A stretch of DNA of 39,131 nucleotides from Bacillota bacterium (GCA_021806565.1 JAJZXK010000023.1:1-39131), one strand, 5' to 3'; counted from the stretch's first letter, positions 1-7,828 are shown. A program made the numbers and translations. The notes: generated from the letters alone by a model not told the origin.

Positions 1-93
1 GTTGCAGGCGGCATTGAACGCCTCCATGGTACGCAGAAGCGCGACTGTTTGTTCGGGATCGGCGAGCAACTTCACCTGCACAACCTGCTTCAT
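1..93 (-). CDS. tnpB: TnpB-type RNA-guided nuclease/transposon protein, N-terminus only
   Basis: The reverse strand reads 31 codons from an ATG at 91-93 to the window edge, beginning MKQVVQVKLLADPEQ and ending in an AFNAACN-like motif. This is the characteristic start of IS200/IS605/IS607 TnpB proteins, in which a short beta-strand is followed by a helix around 'F..ACN'. TnpB is the RNA-guided nuclease carried by these elements. The RuvC and zinc-finger parts lie outside the window, so intactness cannot be judged. A -10 box ends only seven bases before the ATG, so the message is probably leaderless. Family assignment is from the N-terminal pattern alone. Confidence 0.7.
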   Translation of the reverse strand, partial: MKQVVQVKLLADPEQTVALLRTMEAFNAACN

Positions 94-99
94 GTCCAC

Positions 100-128
100 A
101 GTATAGCACGTTCGCTGCATGCGAACAA
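100..128 (-). promoter_or_regulatory. Promoter of the leftward tnpB, with palindrome
   Basis: On the reverse strand TTGTTC (123-128) and TATACT (100-105) are separated by exactly 17 bases, a good vegetative promoter. Transcription would start at or within a base or two of the ATG at 93, giving a leaderless mRNA. The spacer and -35 contain a perfect inverted repeat, GTTCGC-TGCAT-GCGAAC (110-126), which could be an operator or part of the transposon end. Confidence 0.6.
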
Positions 129-567
129 GGAAGGGAGGCGCGCCCCTGTCCCACGGCTGAAGCCGGGGGCATCTACGGGTCGCGCCGGGATTTGGGTGAG
201 GGCCAGGACGCGGCGCATCGTAGCTCCCCCCACACGGTCGGCGGGGACCCGCGCCCTCGCTGATCTCCCGGCGCGTTCGACTCCGTCGCCAAGCTCGCCT
301 GCCCGTCGCAACCGCGGCTGCACGCCGGGAGCGTTGGCCGATCGCCAGCGCTGGGGCGGCGCGCGAAGCCCTGACATCGCTCAGGCCGCGTTCCGCGCGA
401 CGCGGCGCGGGCCGAGCGCCACACACCCTCCCCTGGACCGGTGGCGCTTCCAGACGCGTTCACCGGCCCCGGGCTTGACGAACAGGCCGCGGTTGGCGGC
501 ATGATGAGGTTTGGGCCTCCCGCCGGGCGGCCCGCGGACCCACCGCGAAGGGGAGTGCCTTCAGGCC
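129..567. other. Intergenic stretch without a recognisable gene
   Basis: Between the tnpB promoter and the DAHP synthase start I see no convincing coding sequence. Open frames exist on both strands but have low-complexity arginine/proline/alanine content typical of GC-rich non-coding DNA. It may include the left transposon end. No T-box, tryptophan-type leader peptide or other aromatic-amino-acid attenuator was recognised upstream of the downstream gene. Confidence 0.5.
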
Positions 568-1635
568 ATGGAGCCGACGAGCGACGTGCGGGTGCGGAGC
601 ATGACCCCGCTGGACGCCCCGCAGACGGTCCGCGCCGCGGTGCCGGCGACGGATGCCGTGGCGCATCAGGTGGCCGCCGCGCGCCGCGACCTGTGCCGCA
701 TCCTCACGGGCGAGGACCGCCGCCTGCTGGTCGTCACCGGCCCCTGTTCGATCCACGACCCCGCCGCGGCCCTGGACTACGCCCGGCGGCTGGCGCCGCT
801 TAAGCACGAACTGCAGGATCGGCTCTACATCGTGATGCGCACCTACTTCGAAAAGCCCCGCACCACCGTCGGCTGGCGCGGTCTGATCAACGACCCGCAC
901 CTGGACGGCAGCTTCGACATGGCGACCGGGCTGCGCACGGCACGCGGCCTCCTGTTGCATATCGCCGAACTCGGACTGCCGACCGCCACGGAGATGCTGG
1001 ACCCCATCAGTCCCCAATACATCGCCGACCTGGTCACGCTGGCCGCCATCGGCGCGCGCACCACCGAGTCGCAAACGCACCGCGCCCTGGCCAGCGGGCT
1101 GTCGATGCCAGTCGCCTTCAAGAACGGCACCAGCGGCAGCGTCCAGGTCGCCATCGACGCCATGATCTCGGCCCGCGACGCACACAGCTTCTTCGGTGTG
1201 GACGGCGCGGGCTCGTGCTGCGTGGTCAAGACCCTGGGCAATCCGGACGGCGTGCTCGTCCTGCGCGGCCGCCATGGCGCGCCCAACCACCGGGCGGCGG
1301 ACCTCGCGGACGCGCGTCGGCGCCTGGAGGCCGCGGGGCTGCACGCCAGCGTGATCGTGGACTGCAGCCACGCCAACTCGGGTTACGACCACCGGCGCCA
1401 GGCGATGGTCTGGGAGGAAGTCCTGGCCCAGCGGCTCGGCGGGGACGACGCCATCGTCGGTTTGATGCTGGAAAGCAACCTGCATGAGGGCAAGCAGAAG
1501 GCAACCCTGCCCGTCACCGAGTTGCGCTACGGCGTCTCGATCACCGATGCCTGCATCGGCTGGGAAGACACAGAGCGGCTGCTGAGGCAGACCCACGCGA
1601 ATTTGGCGGCGGGCGGATCCCCGGCCACGCCCTGA
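568..1635 (+). CDS. aroF: 3-deoxy-7-phosphoheptulonate (DAHP) synthase, class I AroF/AroG type
   Basis: This 355-residue cytoplasmic enzyme would condense phosphoenolpyruvate with erythrose 4-phosphate, the first step of the shikimate pathway. Family motifs run throughout: GPCSIHDP (PEP site), MRTYFEKPRTTVGWRG, LINDPHLDGSF, GARTTESQ.HR, FKNGTSG, DCSHANS and GLMLESNL.EG, ending in SITDACIGWEDTE. Length matches the E. coli-type enzymes. I chose ATG 568 because the conserved part (RVRSMTPL, comparable to AroG's RI.EI..L) begins right after it and a GA-rich ribosome site precedes it. A TTG at 511 is the upstream alternative. The HAD phosphatase gene follows within about 20 bases, so the two are probably co-transcribed. 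Which aromatic amino acid inhibits the enzyme cannot be read here. Confidence 0.93.
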   Translation: MEPTSDVRVRSMTPLDAPQTVRAAVPATDAVAHQVAAARRDLCRILTGEDRRLLVVTGPCSIHDPAAALDYARRLAPLKHELQDRLYIVMRTYFEKPRTTVGWRGLINDPHLDGSFDMATGLRTARGLLLHIAELGLPTATEMLDPISPQYIADLVTLAAIGARTTESQTHRALASGLSMPVAFKNGTSGSVQVAIDAMISARDAHSFFGVDGAGSCCVVKTLGNPDGVLVLRGRHGAPNHRAADLADARRRLEAAGLHASVIVDCSHANSGYDHRRQAMVWEEVLAQRLGGDDAIVGLMLESNLHEGKQKATLPVTELRYGVSITDACIGWEDTERLLRQTHANLAAGGSPATP

Positions 1636-1658
1636 CGATGGGGAGGGCGGTGCGGAGC

Positions 1659-2408
1659 ATGTGGCGCGGCGTACTCCTCGACGTCGGCGGCGTACTGCTT
1701 GTGGGCGACCGGGCCGCGCCCGGCGCCGCGGACACCCTGCGTGCCCTGCGCCGGCGCGGCATACCCCTGCGCCTCCTCTCCAACACCTCCAGTTGCAGTC
1801 GCGCCACCCTGGCGGACCGCCTGCGCAGGGCCGGCCTGGAGGTGGAGACGCCGGAGGTGCTCACGGCGACCACGGCGACCGCCGACCACCTGCGGGGTGC
1901 GGGCGGCACCAGCCTGTTTTTTGTCGCCCCGGACGCCCGCGCCGACCTGGCCGGGCTGGCGCCAAGCGACGATCACCCCGATCACGTCGTGGTCGGGGAT
2001 ACCGACGCCATCTTCGCGCGCGCCGCGATGGACCGTGCGGTGCGGGCCCTGCGCCATGGCGCCGACCTCGTGGCGATGGCCCGCAACCGCTGGTACCAGA
2101 CGGCCGCCGGCCCGGCAGTCGACGTCGGGGCCGCCGTGGCCGCCCTGGAGTATGCGGCGGAGGTCGAGGCGCTGGTGGTGGGAAAGCCCTCGCCGGGCTT
2201 TTTCCGTCAGGGCGTCCGGTCCATGGGCCTGCCCAGCGGCGCGGTGGTCATGGTCGGCGACGATCCGGAAGCGGACGTCCTGGGCGCGCAGCGCGCCGGG
2301 CTGGACGCCGTTTACGTCGGGCCGCGGCGGGATTGGGCCGCGGTAGCCAGCGTCCCCGCGACCATTCCGTCGATTGGGCACCTGCTGGAGTTGTTCCCAC
2401 AGACGTGA
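1659..2408 (+). CDS. HAD-superfamily hydrolase, LHPP/HDHD2-like (subfamily IIA)
   Basis: A 249-residue protein matching the LHPP/HDHD2 branch of NagD-like HAD phosphatases. Seen: an N-terminal GVLLDVGGVLL loop (nucleophile Asp8), LRLLSNTSSCSR (motif II Ser/Thr region), VVGKPSPGFF (motif III Lys) and MVGDDPEADVLGAQRAG (motif IV acidic pair). The second position of the usual DxD is glycine (Gly10); LHPP has serine there. The native substrate is unknown; LHPP proteins act on phospholysine, phosphohistidine or pyrophosphate. ATG 1659 follows a GGGAGGGCGG ribosome site; ATG 1638 is an in-frame alternative starting just after the aroF stop. Probably in an operon with aroF. Confidence 0.85.
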   Translation: MWRGVLLDVGGVLLVGDRAAPGAADTLRALRRRGIPLRLLSNTSSCSRATLADRLRRAGLEVETPEVLTATTATADHLRGAGGTSLFFVAPDARADLAGLAPSDDHPDHVVVGDTDAIFARAAMDRAVRALRHGADLVAMARNRWYQTAAGPAVDVGAAVAALEYAAEVEALVVGKPSPGFFRQGVRSMGLPSGAVVMVGDDPEADVLGAQRAGLDAVYVGPRRDWAAVASVPATIPSIGHLLELFPQT

Positions 2409-2485
2409 GGCAAACCTCAGACCGGATGCGCCTAGGAGGAGGGTACTAACTGTTGACCAGTAATATCTACACGTATCAGCGCCTG

Positions 2486-2494
2486 TGATATACT
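2486..2494 (+). promoter_or_regulatory. Extended -10 promoter of the IS607-like relic
   Basis: TG-A-TATACT at 2486-2494 is an extended -10 element only six bases before the tnpA ATG at 2501, again predicting a leaderless message. No good -35 is seen at normal spacing. The arrangement parallels the promoter of the leftward tnpB at the window start. Confidence 0.45.
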
Positions 2495-2500
2495 GCAGGC

Positions 2501-2686
2501 ATGAAACTGAGCACATGGGCGAAGGAGTTGAGGCATCAGCTACCAAGCCGCGTGGCGAATGTACCGCGATGGCCCGTGCCAGCAGAGCAGCTGCCCACAG
2601 GCACCATCCTTTTGAAGCCCCCGAAGCAGGAGCCAACCGCGGTGGCGGTCTATGTGCGTTTGTCCTCATCTGGGCGGCCGGCCTCG
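2501..2686 (+). pseudogene. tnpA: IS607-type TnpA serine recombinase, 5' fragment, frameshifted
   Basis: Reads MKLSTWAKEL, then changes frame to GISYQAAWRMYRDG, then returns to VPAEQLPTGTIL and AVAVYVRLSSS. Together these reconstruct the start of IS607 TnpA: a MerR-like helix-turn-helix (helix-turn-helix, then 'LP.GTI') followed by the first strand of the serine-recombinase catalytic domain (AVAVYARVSS, including the nucleophilic serine). At least two small indels, near 2532 and 2568, break the frame, and homology stops shortly after the RLSSS motif. It is non-functional as it stands. Confidence 0.75.
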
Positions 2687-3201
2687 CGAGACTGCACCGC
2701 CGTATCTGCTGTCAACGCACGGACTTCCTGCACAAGGCGACATACCTGACGAAAACCAAGTCGGTCATCGTGGTCGAGGACCTGCATGTGCGCGGCATGA
2801 TCCGAAACCACTCTCTGGCGCGGTCCATCGCGGACGCTGGATGGGGCGAGTTCCGGCGGATGCTGGCGTACAAGACCAGTTGGTATGGGTCACGGCTGGT
2901 GGTCGCGCCACGCTTTTGCGCGTCTAGAAAGACGTGCTCGGTCTGTGGCGCCGCCAAGGATGCCATGCCACGGTCGGAGCGCGTCTTGCGGTGCGAGACG
3001 TGCGCAGCGGTGATCGACCGGGACCTCAACGCGGCGCGGAACCTCGTGTCGCTTGTCGCCGGGAGTTCCCCGGAGACACAAAACGCCTGTGGAGCGGAAG
3101 GCTCTGGCCAGAAGAGCGGCTTGGCGAAACCAGCCGCAACGAAGCAGGAATCTCCAAGCAGGAAACTGACCGCGCCAGCGGCCGGAAACAAAAGGCTATA
3201 A
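2687..3201 (+). pseudogene. tnpB: TnpB 3' fragment (RuvC-II, zinc finger, RuvC-III)
   Basis: From RLHRRI at about 2687 the frame reads as the C-terminal half of an IS607/IS605 TnpB: KSVIVVEDLHVRGM (RuvC-II glutamate), then WYGSRLVVAPRF, the zinc finger CSVCG...CETC, and DRDLNAARNL (RuvC-III aspartate), with a basic, Ser/Lys-rich tail to the stop at 3201. The N-terminal RNA/DNA-binding domains and the RuvC-I aspartate are absent, so it cannot be an active nuclease. It is fused in an open frame to out-of-frame tnpA sequence, which shows an internal deletion. The 3' end may still encode an omega-RNA-like transcript. Confidence 0.8.
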
Positions 3202-3205
3202 GGCT

Positions 3206-3874
3206 ATGAAGAGAGGAACGGTGAAGGCGATCTCCTGGGACTGGGATCAAGCCCGCAGGGAACTCGTCGCGACGGATCCGCGCCTTGCCCCGGTGCTCGC
3301 GGCCACACGTCCTCCGGTCTTCCGCGACGCCGAGCCGATCGCGCACCTGGCCCGCTCGGTCTGCGCCCAGCAGCTCTCGGTGAAAGCGGCAAACACCATC
3401 GAGGGGCGGCTGCGCGCGGCCTGCGGCGGGGAGATCACGGCGAAGGCACTCGCGGCCCTGTCCGAGGCTCGGTTGCGGGAGATCGGGCTGTCACGGGCCA
3501 AGGCGACCAGCCTTGCCGCGCTGGCCCGCGCCGGTCTGGACGGGACCCTGGCAGCGCACACGCTGCGGGAACTGGCCGACGCTGAGGTGGTTTCCCGCCT
3601 CAGCGCCCTGCCGGGGATCGGCCGCTGGACGGCGGAGGTCTTCCTGCTGTTCGCTCTGCGGCGGCCAGATGTCCTGCCCGCCGACGACCTCGGGCTGCGC
3701 GATGCCGCCGCCCGCATGACGGGAGACGCCCCTGGCCCTCTGACTGCGGCGGCGCTACGCCACATGGCCGAGCCCTGGCGGCCATGGCGGTCCGCTGCGG
3801 CCATCGGCCTCTGGGCGTGGCGGCACACCCTCGTCCCGCTGCCTCAGTCCAGGACGATCTCCAAACCGTCGTAG
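3206..3874 (+). CDS. alkA: DNA-3-methyladenine glycosylase II (AlkA-like, HhH-GPD family)
   Basis: A 222-residue base-excision repair enzyme that removes alkylated purines from DNA. Seen: HLARSVCAQQLSVKAANTI (family helix with the Q-Q-(I/L)S motif), the helix-hairpin-helix LPGIGRWTAEVFLLFALRR (around residues 131-149), and PADDLGLR, which carries the catalytic aspartate. The C-terminal PWRPWRSAAAIGLWAWR is also typical. Length fits the short bacterial form without AlkA's N-terminal domain. ATG 3206 begins five bases after the tnpB remnant; GTG 3221, with AGAGGA three bases upstream, is an alternative. The 3' end overlaps the convergent PhnP-like gene by 31 bases. Confidence 0.88.
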   Translation: MKRGTVKAISWDWDQARRELVATDPRLAPVLAATRPPVFRDAEPIAHLARSVCAQQLSVKAANTIEGRLRAACGGEITAKALAALSEARLREIGLSRAKATSLAALARAGLDGTLAAHTLRELADAEVVSRLSALPGIGRWTAEVFLLFALRRPDVLPADDLGLRDAAARMTGDAPGPLTAAALRHMAEPWRPWRSAAAIGLWAWRHTLVPLPQSRTISKPS

Positions 3875-4674
3875 GCGACTTCCAGGCCGACCGGAGCGGC
3901 GCGCGCCACCAACTCCTCGTGGAGCAGGCCGCCATTGTGCGAAAAGTGCGTCACTACCACCCGCGTCTCATCGCCGGCGGCCCCGATGGCGATGAGGCGC
4001 TGGCGCACACGCGATGCGGCCTCCAATCCCATGTGGTTGCGCTGGCCGGGCGCGGGACCGTTCGTGCAATCCACAAGCGCCACGTCCAGCCGGTGGTGCC
4101 GCGCGGCCCATGCGGCCAGATAGTCCCAGGTGGGCTCCGGAAACCAGCCACTGTCGTGCCCGTACAGCAGCCAGCGCCCACCCCGGCCGAAGAGGTAGAG
4201 GAGACATGCCTCGTTCGGGTCGTGATCGGCCGGCAGCGGGATCACCGTGGCATCCCCGGCCGTGAACGATTGGAACGGCCGCACCGTCTCCAGCCGCACC
4301 CCGAGCGCCGAGGGGTCGGCGACCGCGGCCCGCACCCGCTCCATCACGCGGTGGTTGCCGTAGATGGTCAGCGGGGCGGGCAGTCCGTGCGCAAAGGGTT
4401 CGCGACGCATCGCCAGGGTGGCCGGCGCTAGGTGATCCTCGTGACCGTGCGTCACCAGCAGGTGTTCCACCGCAGCCAGATCCGTGTAGCCGGCCAACAC
4501 GTGGAGATAGACATCTGGACCCAGGTCGAACTGGAAGCCGCCGTCGACCGTCGCGCCGGACCGGCTGCGCAGGTTCCTGCCGCCCAGCGCCCGGGCCCGC
4601 GCACAGGCTTCACAGCGGCAGAACAATCCCGGCCAACCCTCCGCCGCTGCCGTCCCCAGGAGCCGGATACGCAT
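3844..4674 (-). CDS. PhnP-like metallo-beta-lactamase-fold hydrolase
   Basis: A 276-residue cytoplasmic protein with the metal-binding motif THGHEDH (75-81) and downstream metal ligands in GHDSGW and NHMG. An N-terminal FCRCEACARAR segment (Cys19, Cys21, Cys24) matches the CxCxxC zinc knuckle of PhnP, a cyclic phosphodiesterase of phosphonate breakdown. No phn genes are nearby, so the substrate is open; PqqB-type or other phosphodiesterase roles are possible. ATG 4674 gives the classic MRIRLLGTAAAEGWP start. It converges on and overlaps alkA. Confidence 0.82.
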   Translation of the reverse strand: MRIRLLGTAAAEGWPGLFCRCEACARARALGGRNLRSRSGATVDGGFQFDLGPDVYLHVLAGYTDLAAVEHLLVTHGHEDHLAPATLAMRREPFAHGLPAPLTIYGNHRVMERVRAAVADPSALGVRLETVRPFQSFTAGDATVIPLPADHDPNEACLLYLFGRGGRWLLYGHDSGWFPEPTWDYLAAWAARHHRLDVALVDCTNGPAPGQRNHMGLEAASRVRQRLIAIGAAGDETRVVVTHFSHNGGLLHEELVARAAPVGLEVAYDGLEIVLD

Positions 4675-5042
4675 GCGAACCGCCTCCCCACGCCCCGTGC
4701 GTCTACGATCTGGGTTCTGCGGGCCGCCGGTCCCACCCTGCCGCGGCGCGCTGCGAGCCCCCCGGGCGCCCTGCGCTCGGGGTCACACGCGACTGCCGCC
4801 ACGAGAACCTCCCGCCGCGGGGAGCGGCCCGGAAGGAGATCCCTGCGGCCGCTCGAAGGACTGCTCGCCAGAGAGGGTATGCCCCGGCCTGGCGCCGCGT
4901 CTGAGTCGCACGGCATGGCGGCGCGCTCCCCCGAGGGGCTGGTCGGGCACCCGAACCACCGGATGTTGCCGCCGGTTCCGTCGCCGGGGACGATCGGCAC
5001 GACGGCAGCAGACGGCCACACCCTGGAGGCAGGGGGATCGCC
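4675..5042. other. Divergent intergenic region between the PhnP-like gene and arsR-type gene
   Basis: About 370 bases between divergently transcribed genes. I see GC-rich hairpin-forming sequence but no gene, tRNA or recognisable riboswitch. It should carry the promoters of both neighbours, and possibly the ArsR operator. No clear imperfect palindrome of the ATA-N-TAT ArsR type was found. Confidence 0.4.
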
Positions 5043-5408
5043 GTGCCGCCCGAATCGGCCGAATGCGACCCGCGGATACCCGGGCCTGGCGACGAGACGG
5101 ACCAACTCACCACGTTCGCAGAGGTGATGCGCACCCTCGGCGACGAGACGCGGTTGCGCATCCTGCGCCTGTTGCGCGACCAAACGTTGTGTGTCTGCGA
5201 TTTGGCCACGGCACTCGGTGCCAGCCAGCCTCTGGTATCGCATCACCTCAAAACGCTGAAGGCGGCCGGTTTGGTCGTGTGTCGCAAGGAAGGCCAGTGG
5301 GTCTATTACGAGGCGCGCCTGGACACCTTCCGGCGCCTGGGCCTGGAAGGCCTCTGGTCCCCGGGCCGCGTCCTGGCCCCGGCGGCCCCGGCGGGGCGTC
5401 CCGCCTGA
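5043..5408 (+). CDS. ArsR/SmtB-family transcriptional repressor
   Basis: A 121-residue winged-helix regulator. FAEVMRTLGDETRLRILRLL is the conserved N-terminal helix pair, followed by LCVCDLATALGASQPLVSHHLKTLKAAGLV (recognition helix) and KEGQWVYYEA (wing). The CVC pair (Cys50, Cys52) in the alpha-3 position matches the arsenite-sensing site of ArsR proteins, so As(III)/Sb(III) sensing is likely. No arsenic efflux or reductase gene is adjacent, which leaves the target open. GTG 5043 is preceded by AGGGGGA at good spacing. The C-terminal tail after RRLGLEGLW is low-complexity Pro/Ala. Confidence 0.88.
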   Translation: MPPESAECDPRIPGPGDETDQLTTFAEVMRTLGDETRLRILRLLRDQTLCVCDLATALGASQPLVSHHLKTLKAAGLVVCRKEGQWVYYEARLDTFRRLGLEGLWSPGRVLAPAAPAGRPA

Positions 5409-5550
5409 CAACGGCGGGCGGAGGGCGGCAGGAAAGTGGCCGGCCAAGCATAAAGGCATGTACATACGCGCATCGGCGCCGGGGCTACCCCCGGCCGCGA
5501 GGATCGCGTCCGCCCCTGGGGGGCGGAGTTGGCGAAGGGGGGACCCGCGC

Positions 5551-6507
5551 ATGGAGTATCGCTTGCTTGGTCGCACCGGCGTCCGTGTCTCGCCGCTCTG
5601 TCTGGGCTGTATGAACTTCGGTGGTCGCGCCAGCGAAGAGGACGGTATCCGCATCATCCACGCCGCCATTGATGGCGGAATCAACTTCGTGGACACCGCC
5701 AACGTGTACAGCCGCGGGGTATCGGAGACCATCACCGGCAAGGCCCTCGCCGGAGGCAAGCGCGAACGGGTCTTCCTGGCGACCAAGGTCCACGGGAAGA
5801 TGGGGGACGGCCCCAACGACCACGGCAACCACCGCCAGCACATCTTCCAACAGGTCGACGCCAGCCTGCGCCGCCTGCAGACCGACTACATCGACCTCTA
5901 CCAGATCCACCGGCCCCAGCCCGACACCCCCATCGACGAGACGCTCGACGCGCTCAACGACCTGGTGCGGGCCGGCAAGGTCCGCTACATCGGCTCCTCC
6001 ACCTTCCCCGCCTGGCAACTGGTCGAAGCCCTGTGGGTGGCCGACCGCCGGCACTTCGCCCGCTTCATCTGCGAGCAACCGCCCTACCACCTGTTCGACC
6101 GGCGCATCGAAAACGAGGTCCTCCCCGTCTGCCGCAAGTATGGGACGGCGGTCATCCCGTGGAGCCCGCTCGCCGGCGGCTGGCTGAGCGGCAAGTACCG
6201 CAAGGGACAGCCCCTTCCCGAAGTCGGCCGCCACGTCAAGCAGTTGACCGAGAAGGCCGACGACCCGGCGGTGCGGCGGCGCCTGGACACGGTTGAGCGT
6301 CTGGTGCCGCTGGCCCAGGAGGTCGGCTGCACCCTCTCCCAGTTGGCGCTTGCCTGGAACGTAGCCCAGTCCGGCATCACCTCGCCGATCATCGGCCCCC
6401 GCACCATGGAGCAACTGGAGGACAACCTCGGCGCCCTCGAGGTCACGCTTGACGCCGGCATCCTTGAGCGGATCGACCAGATCTGCCCCAAGGGCCAGGC
6501 CATCTGA
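5551..6507 (+). CDS. Aldo/keto reductase
   Basis: A 318-residue NAD(P)H-dependent oxidoreductase with the (beta/alpha)8 fold, converting carbonyls to alcohols. The catalytic tetrad is visible: Asp48 and Tyr53 (FVDTANVYSRG), Lys79 (ATKVHGK) and His120 (YQIHRP). Other hallmarks are YRLLGRTGVRVSPLCLG at the start, GKVRYIGSS, PWSPLAGGWLSGKY and PIIGPRTMEQLEDN (cofactor phosphate-binding region). It resembles the YajO/IolS-like group. ATG 5551 follows AAGGGGGGA; the upstream open frame has no homology. The SDR gene starts 75 bases downstream on the same strand, possibly the same transcript. Substrate unknown. Confidence 0.92.
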   Translation: MEYRLLGRTGVRVSPLCLGCMNFGGRASEEDGIRIIHAAIDGGINFVDTANVYSRGVSETITGKALAGGKRERVFLATKVHGKMGDGPNDHGNHRQHIFQQVDASLRRLQTDYIDLYQIHRPQPDTPIDETLDALNDLVRAGKVRYIGSSTFPAWQLVEALWVADRRHFARFICEQPPYHLFDRRIENEVLPVCRKYGTAVIPWSPLAGGWLSGKYRKGQPLPEVGRHVKQLTEKADDPAVRRRLDTVERLVPLAQEVGCTLSQLALAWNVAQSGITSPIIGPRTMEQLEDNLGALEVTLDAGILERIDQICPKGQAI

Positions 6508-6582
6508 CCCGCGGCGGCCGGGGCGGCACCCGCCGCTCCGGCCGAACCCGCATCCACCCGCATACCCAGGGGGGGGACGTCC

Positions 6583-7344
6583 GTGGCCGTCGCCATCGAT
6601 CTGCAGGGACAGACGGCGCTGGTGACCGGCGGCAGCACAGGGATCGGCCGGTCCACCGTGCGTACGCTGGCCGGAGCCGGCTGCGACGTGGCGATCCACT
6701 TCCACCGCTCGGACGCGGAGGCCGCCGCGGCGGTCGGAGAGGCTGCCGGCCTCGGGCGCCGGGCCACGGCCGTGCGCGGTGACTTCGCGCGTGCCGACCA
6801 GGTGCGTGCCGTCGTGCGGCAGGCGGCCGCATTCCTCGGCGGCATCGACATCCTGGTGAACAACGCCGGTTCGCTGATCGACCGCGTGCCCCTGGAGGGC
6901 ATGGCCGACACCCACTGGGAAGCGGTCATCGCCTTGAACCTTTCCAGCGTCTTCTACGCCTGCCAGGCCGCGCTTCCCCACCTGCGCCCTGGGGCGCGCA
7001 TCGTCAATCTCACGTCCATCGCGGCCCACACCGGCGGCGGCGCGCACAGCTTCCCCTATGCGGCCGCCAAGGGCGGGGTTCTGTCGCTCACCCGCGGTCT
7101 GGCGCGCGAACTGGCCGACCGCGGCATCCGCGTCAACGCCGTCTCCCCCGGCACCATCCGCACCCCGTTCCACGAGCGATTCAGCACCCCCGAGCGGCTG
7201 GAGGGTATCCGCCAGACGGTCGTCCTCGGCCGGCTCGGCGAAGCCCAGGAGTGCGCGGACACCATCCTGTTCCTGGTCTCCCCCCTTTCGGCATACCTCA
7301 CCGGCGAAGCCATCGAGGTCAACGGCGGCCAGCACTTCGCGTAG
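6583..7344 (+). CDS. Short-chain dehydrogenase/reductase (FabG-like)
   Basis: A 253-residue classical SDR with a Rossmann fold. Seen: TGGSTGIG (15-22, dinucleotide binding), GDFAR, NNAG (93-96), the catalytic Ser145 (NLTSIAA), Tyr159 and Lys163 (YAAAKGG), and RVNAVSPGTIRTPFH. It ends in YLTGEAIEVNGGQHF, the usual SDR C-terminus. It probably reduces a sugar or acyl carbonyl; the resemblance to FabG or glucose dehydrogenase is too general to fix the substrate. GTG 6583 is preceded by a G-rich ribosome site (AGGGGGGGGAC). Confidence 0.92.
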   Translation: MAVAIDLQGQTALVTGGSTGIGRSTVRTLAGAGCDVAIHFHRSDAEAAAAVGEAAGLGRRATAVRGDFARADQVRAVVRQAAAFLGGIDILVNNAGSLIDRVPLEGMADTHWEAVIALNLSSVFYACQAALPHLRPGARIVNLTSIAAHTGGGAHSFPYAAAKGGVLSLTRGLARELADRGIRVNAVSPGTIRTPFHERFSTPERLEGIRQTVVLGRLGEAQECADTILFLVSPLSAYLTGEAIEVNGGQHFA

Positions 7345-7617
7345 ATCGGCCCAAGGGCTGAAGGGGCAAGGACCCCGGCACCTGCCCCCCAGCGGCCCGC
7401 CACCTCCTGCGGCCTTGGCGAAGACGGCGGGTCACACGCGCTCGTAGTCAGGCAACTTCAGACCAGAGGCCCCGCGGCGACCACGGGCACCATCCTTTCC
7501 GCTCAAGCCTCCAGGCACGCTGCACATACCGCCTGGCGAGCCTGGCATCGCGTGCCGTACGGTCACCCGGCGGCCGGACGCCAGGGGGGTTCCGCCCTCT
7601 GCCGCGCTGCGGCCGAT

Positions 7618-7828
7618 GTGGGAGGCAAGACGGCGCACCGCGTCGCGCGTCCGATCCGCACCCTGACCACCTGGCTGGTTCTGCCACTGCTTGCCGCCTC
7701 GCTCGCGACCTGCGGCGGGAAGCGCAACGCGCGATCCGGCCAAGCCCACGCGCACACTTTGATCATCCTGGCGTCCGCCAACCTGACCGGAGTGTTTGAC
7801 GCCCTCAAGGCGCAGTTCGAACAAGCGC
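7618..7828 (+). pseudogene. Truncated substrate-binding lipoprotein (ModA-like N-terminus)
   Basis: The frame reads a basic start, a hydrophobic stretch and a lipobox (TWLVLPLLAASLATCGG), then LIILASANLTGVFDALKAQFEQAHP. The latter resembles the mature N-terminus of molybdate-type ABC binding proteins (ModA: 'A.A.L..A...L...FE..HP'). Homology stops at about 7828, where another protein's sequence begins in a different frame. It is therefore a stub of a periplasmic-type binding protein. GTG 7618 is a possible start. Confidence 0.5.

Larger units (their letters stand above)
2486..3205 (+). mobile_element. Degenerate IS607-like element with internal deletion
   Basis: The order is promoter, tnpA 5' part, tnpB 3' part, all rightward, as in IS607-family elements (tnpA serine recombinase followed by tnpB). 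The middle is missing: the tnpA catalytic domain after the first active-site strand and the tnpB N-terminal half. tnpA also carries frameshifts. Exact ends are not determined; the right end must lie between the tnpB stop at 3201 and the alkA start at 3206, or overlap alkA. The element sits directly upstream of alkA, so it may have replaced that gene's native promoter. Confidence 0.7.

Noticed and set aside
460-1596. 378-codon reverse open frame opposite the DAHP synthase gene.
   Set aside because: Antisense shadow in GC-rich DNA; the forward frame has full family homology.
4860-5000. CCAGAGAGGG followed by hairpins, reminiscent of a T-box leader upstream of the ArsR gene.
   Set aside because: No T-box antiterminator sequence (GGTGGAACCGCG type), no terminator, and the downstream gene is not an amino-acid or tRNA-synthetase gene.
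5485-7335. 616-codon reverse open frame across the aldo/keto reductase and SDR genes.
   Set aside because: It spans two well-supported forward genes and their gap, has low-complexity Gly/Val/Asp content and no domain.
7448-7687. 79-codon reverse frame containing RRYVQRAWRLERKGWCPW.
   Set aside because: Short, no start with a ribosome site, no family recognised, and it overlaps a better-supported lipoprotein stub on the other strand.
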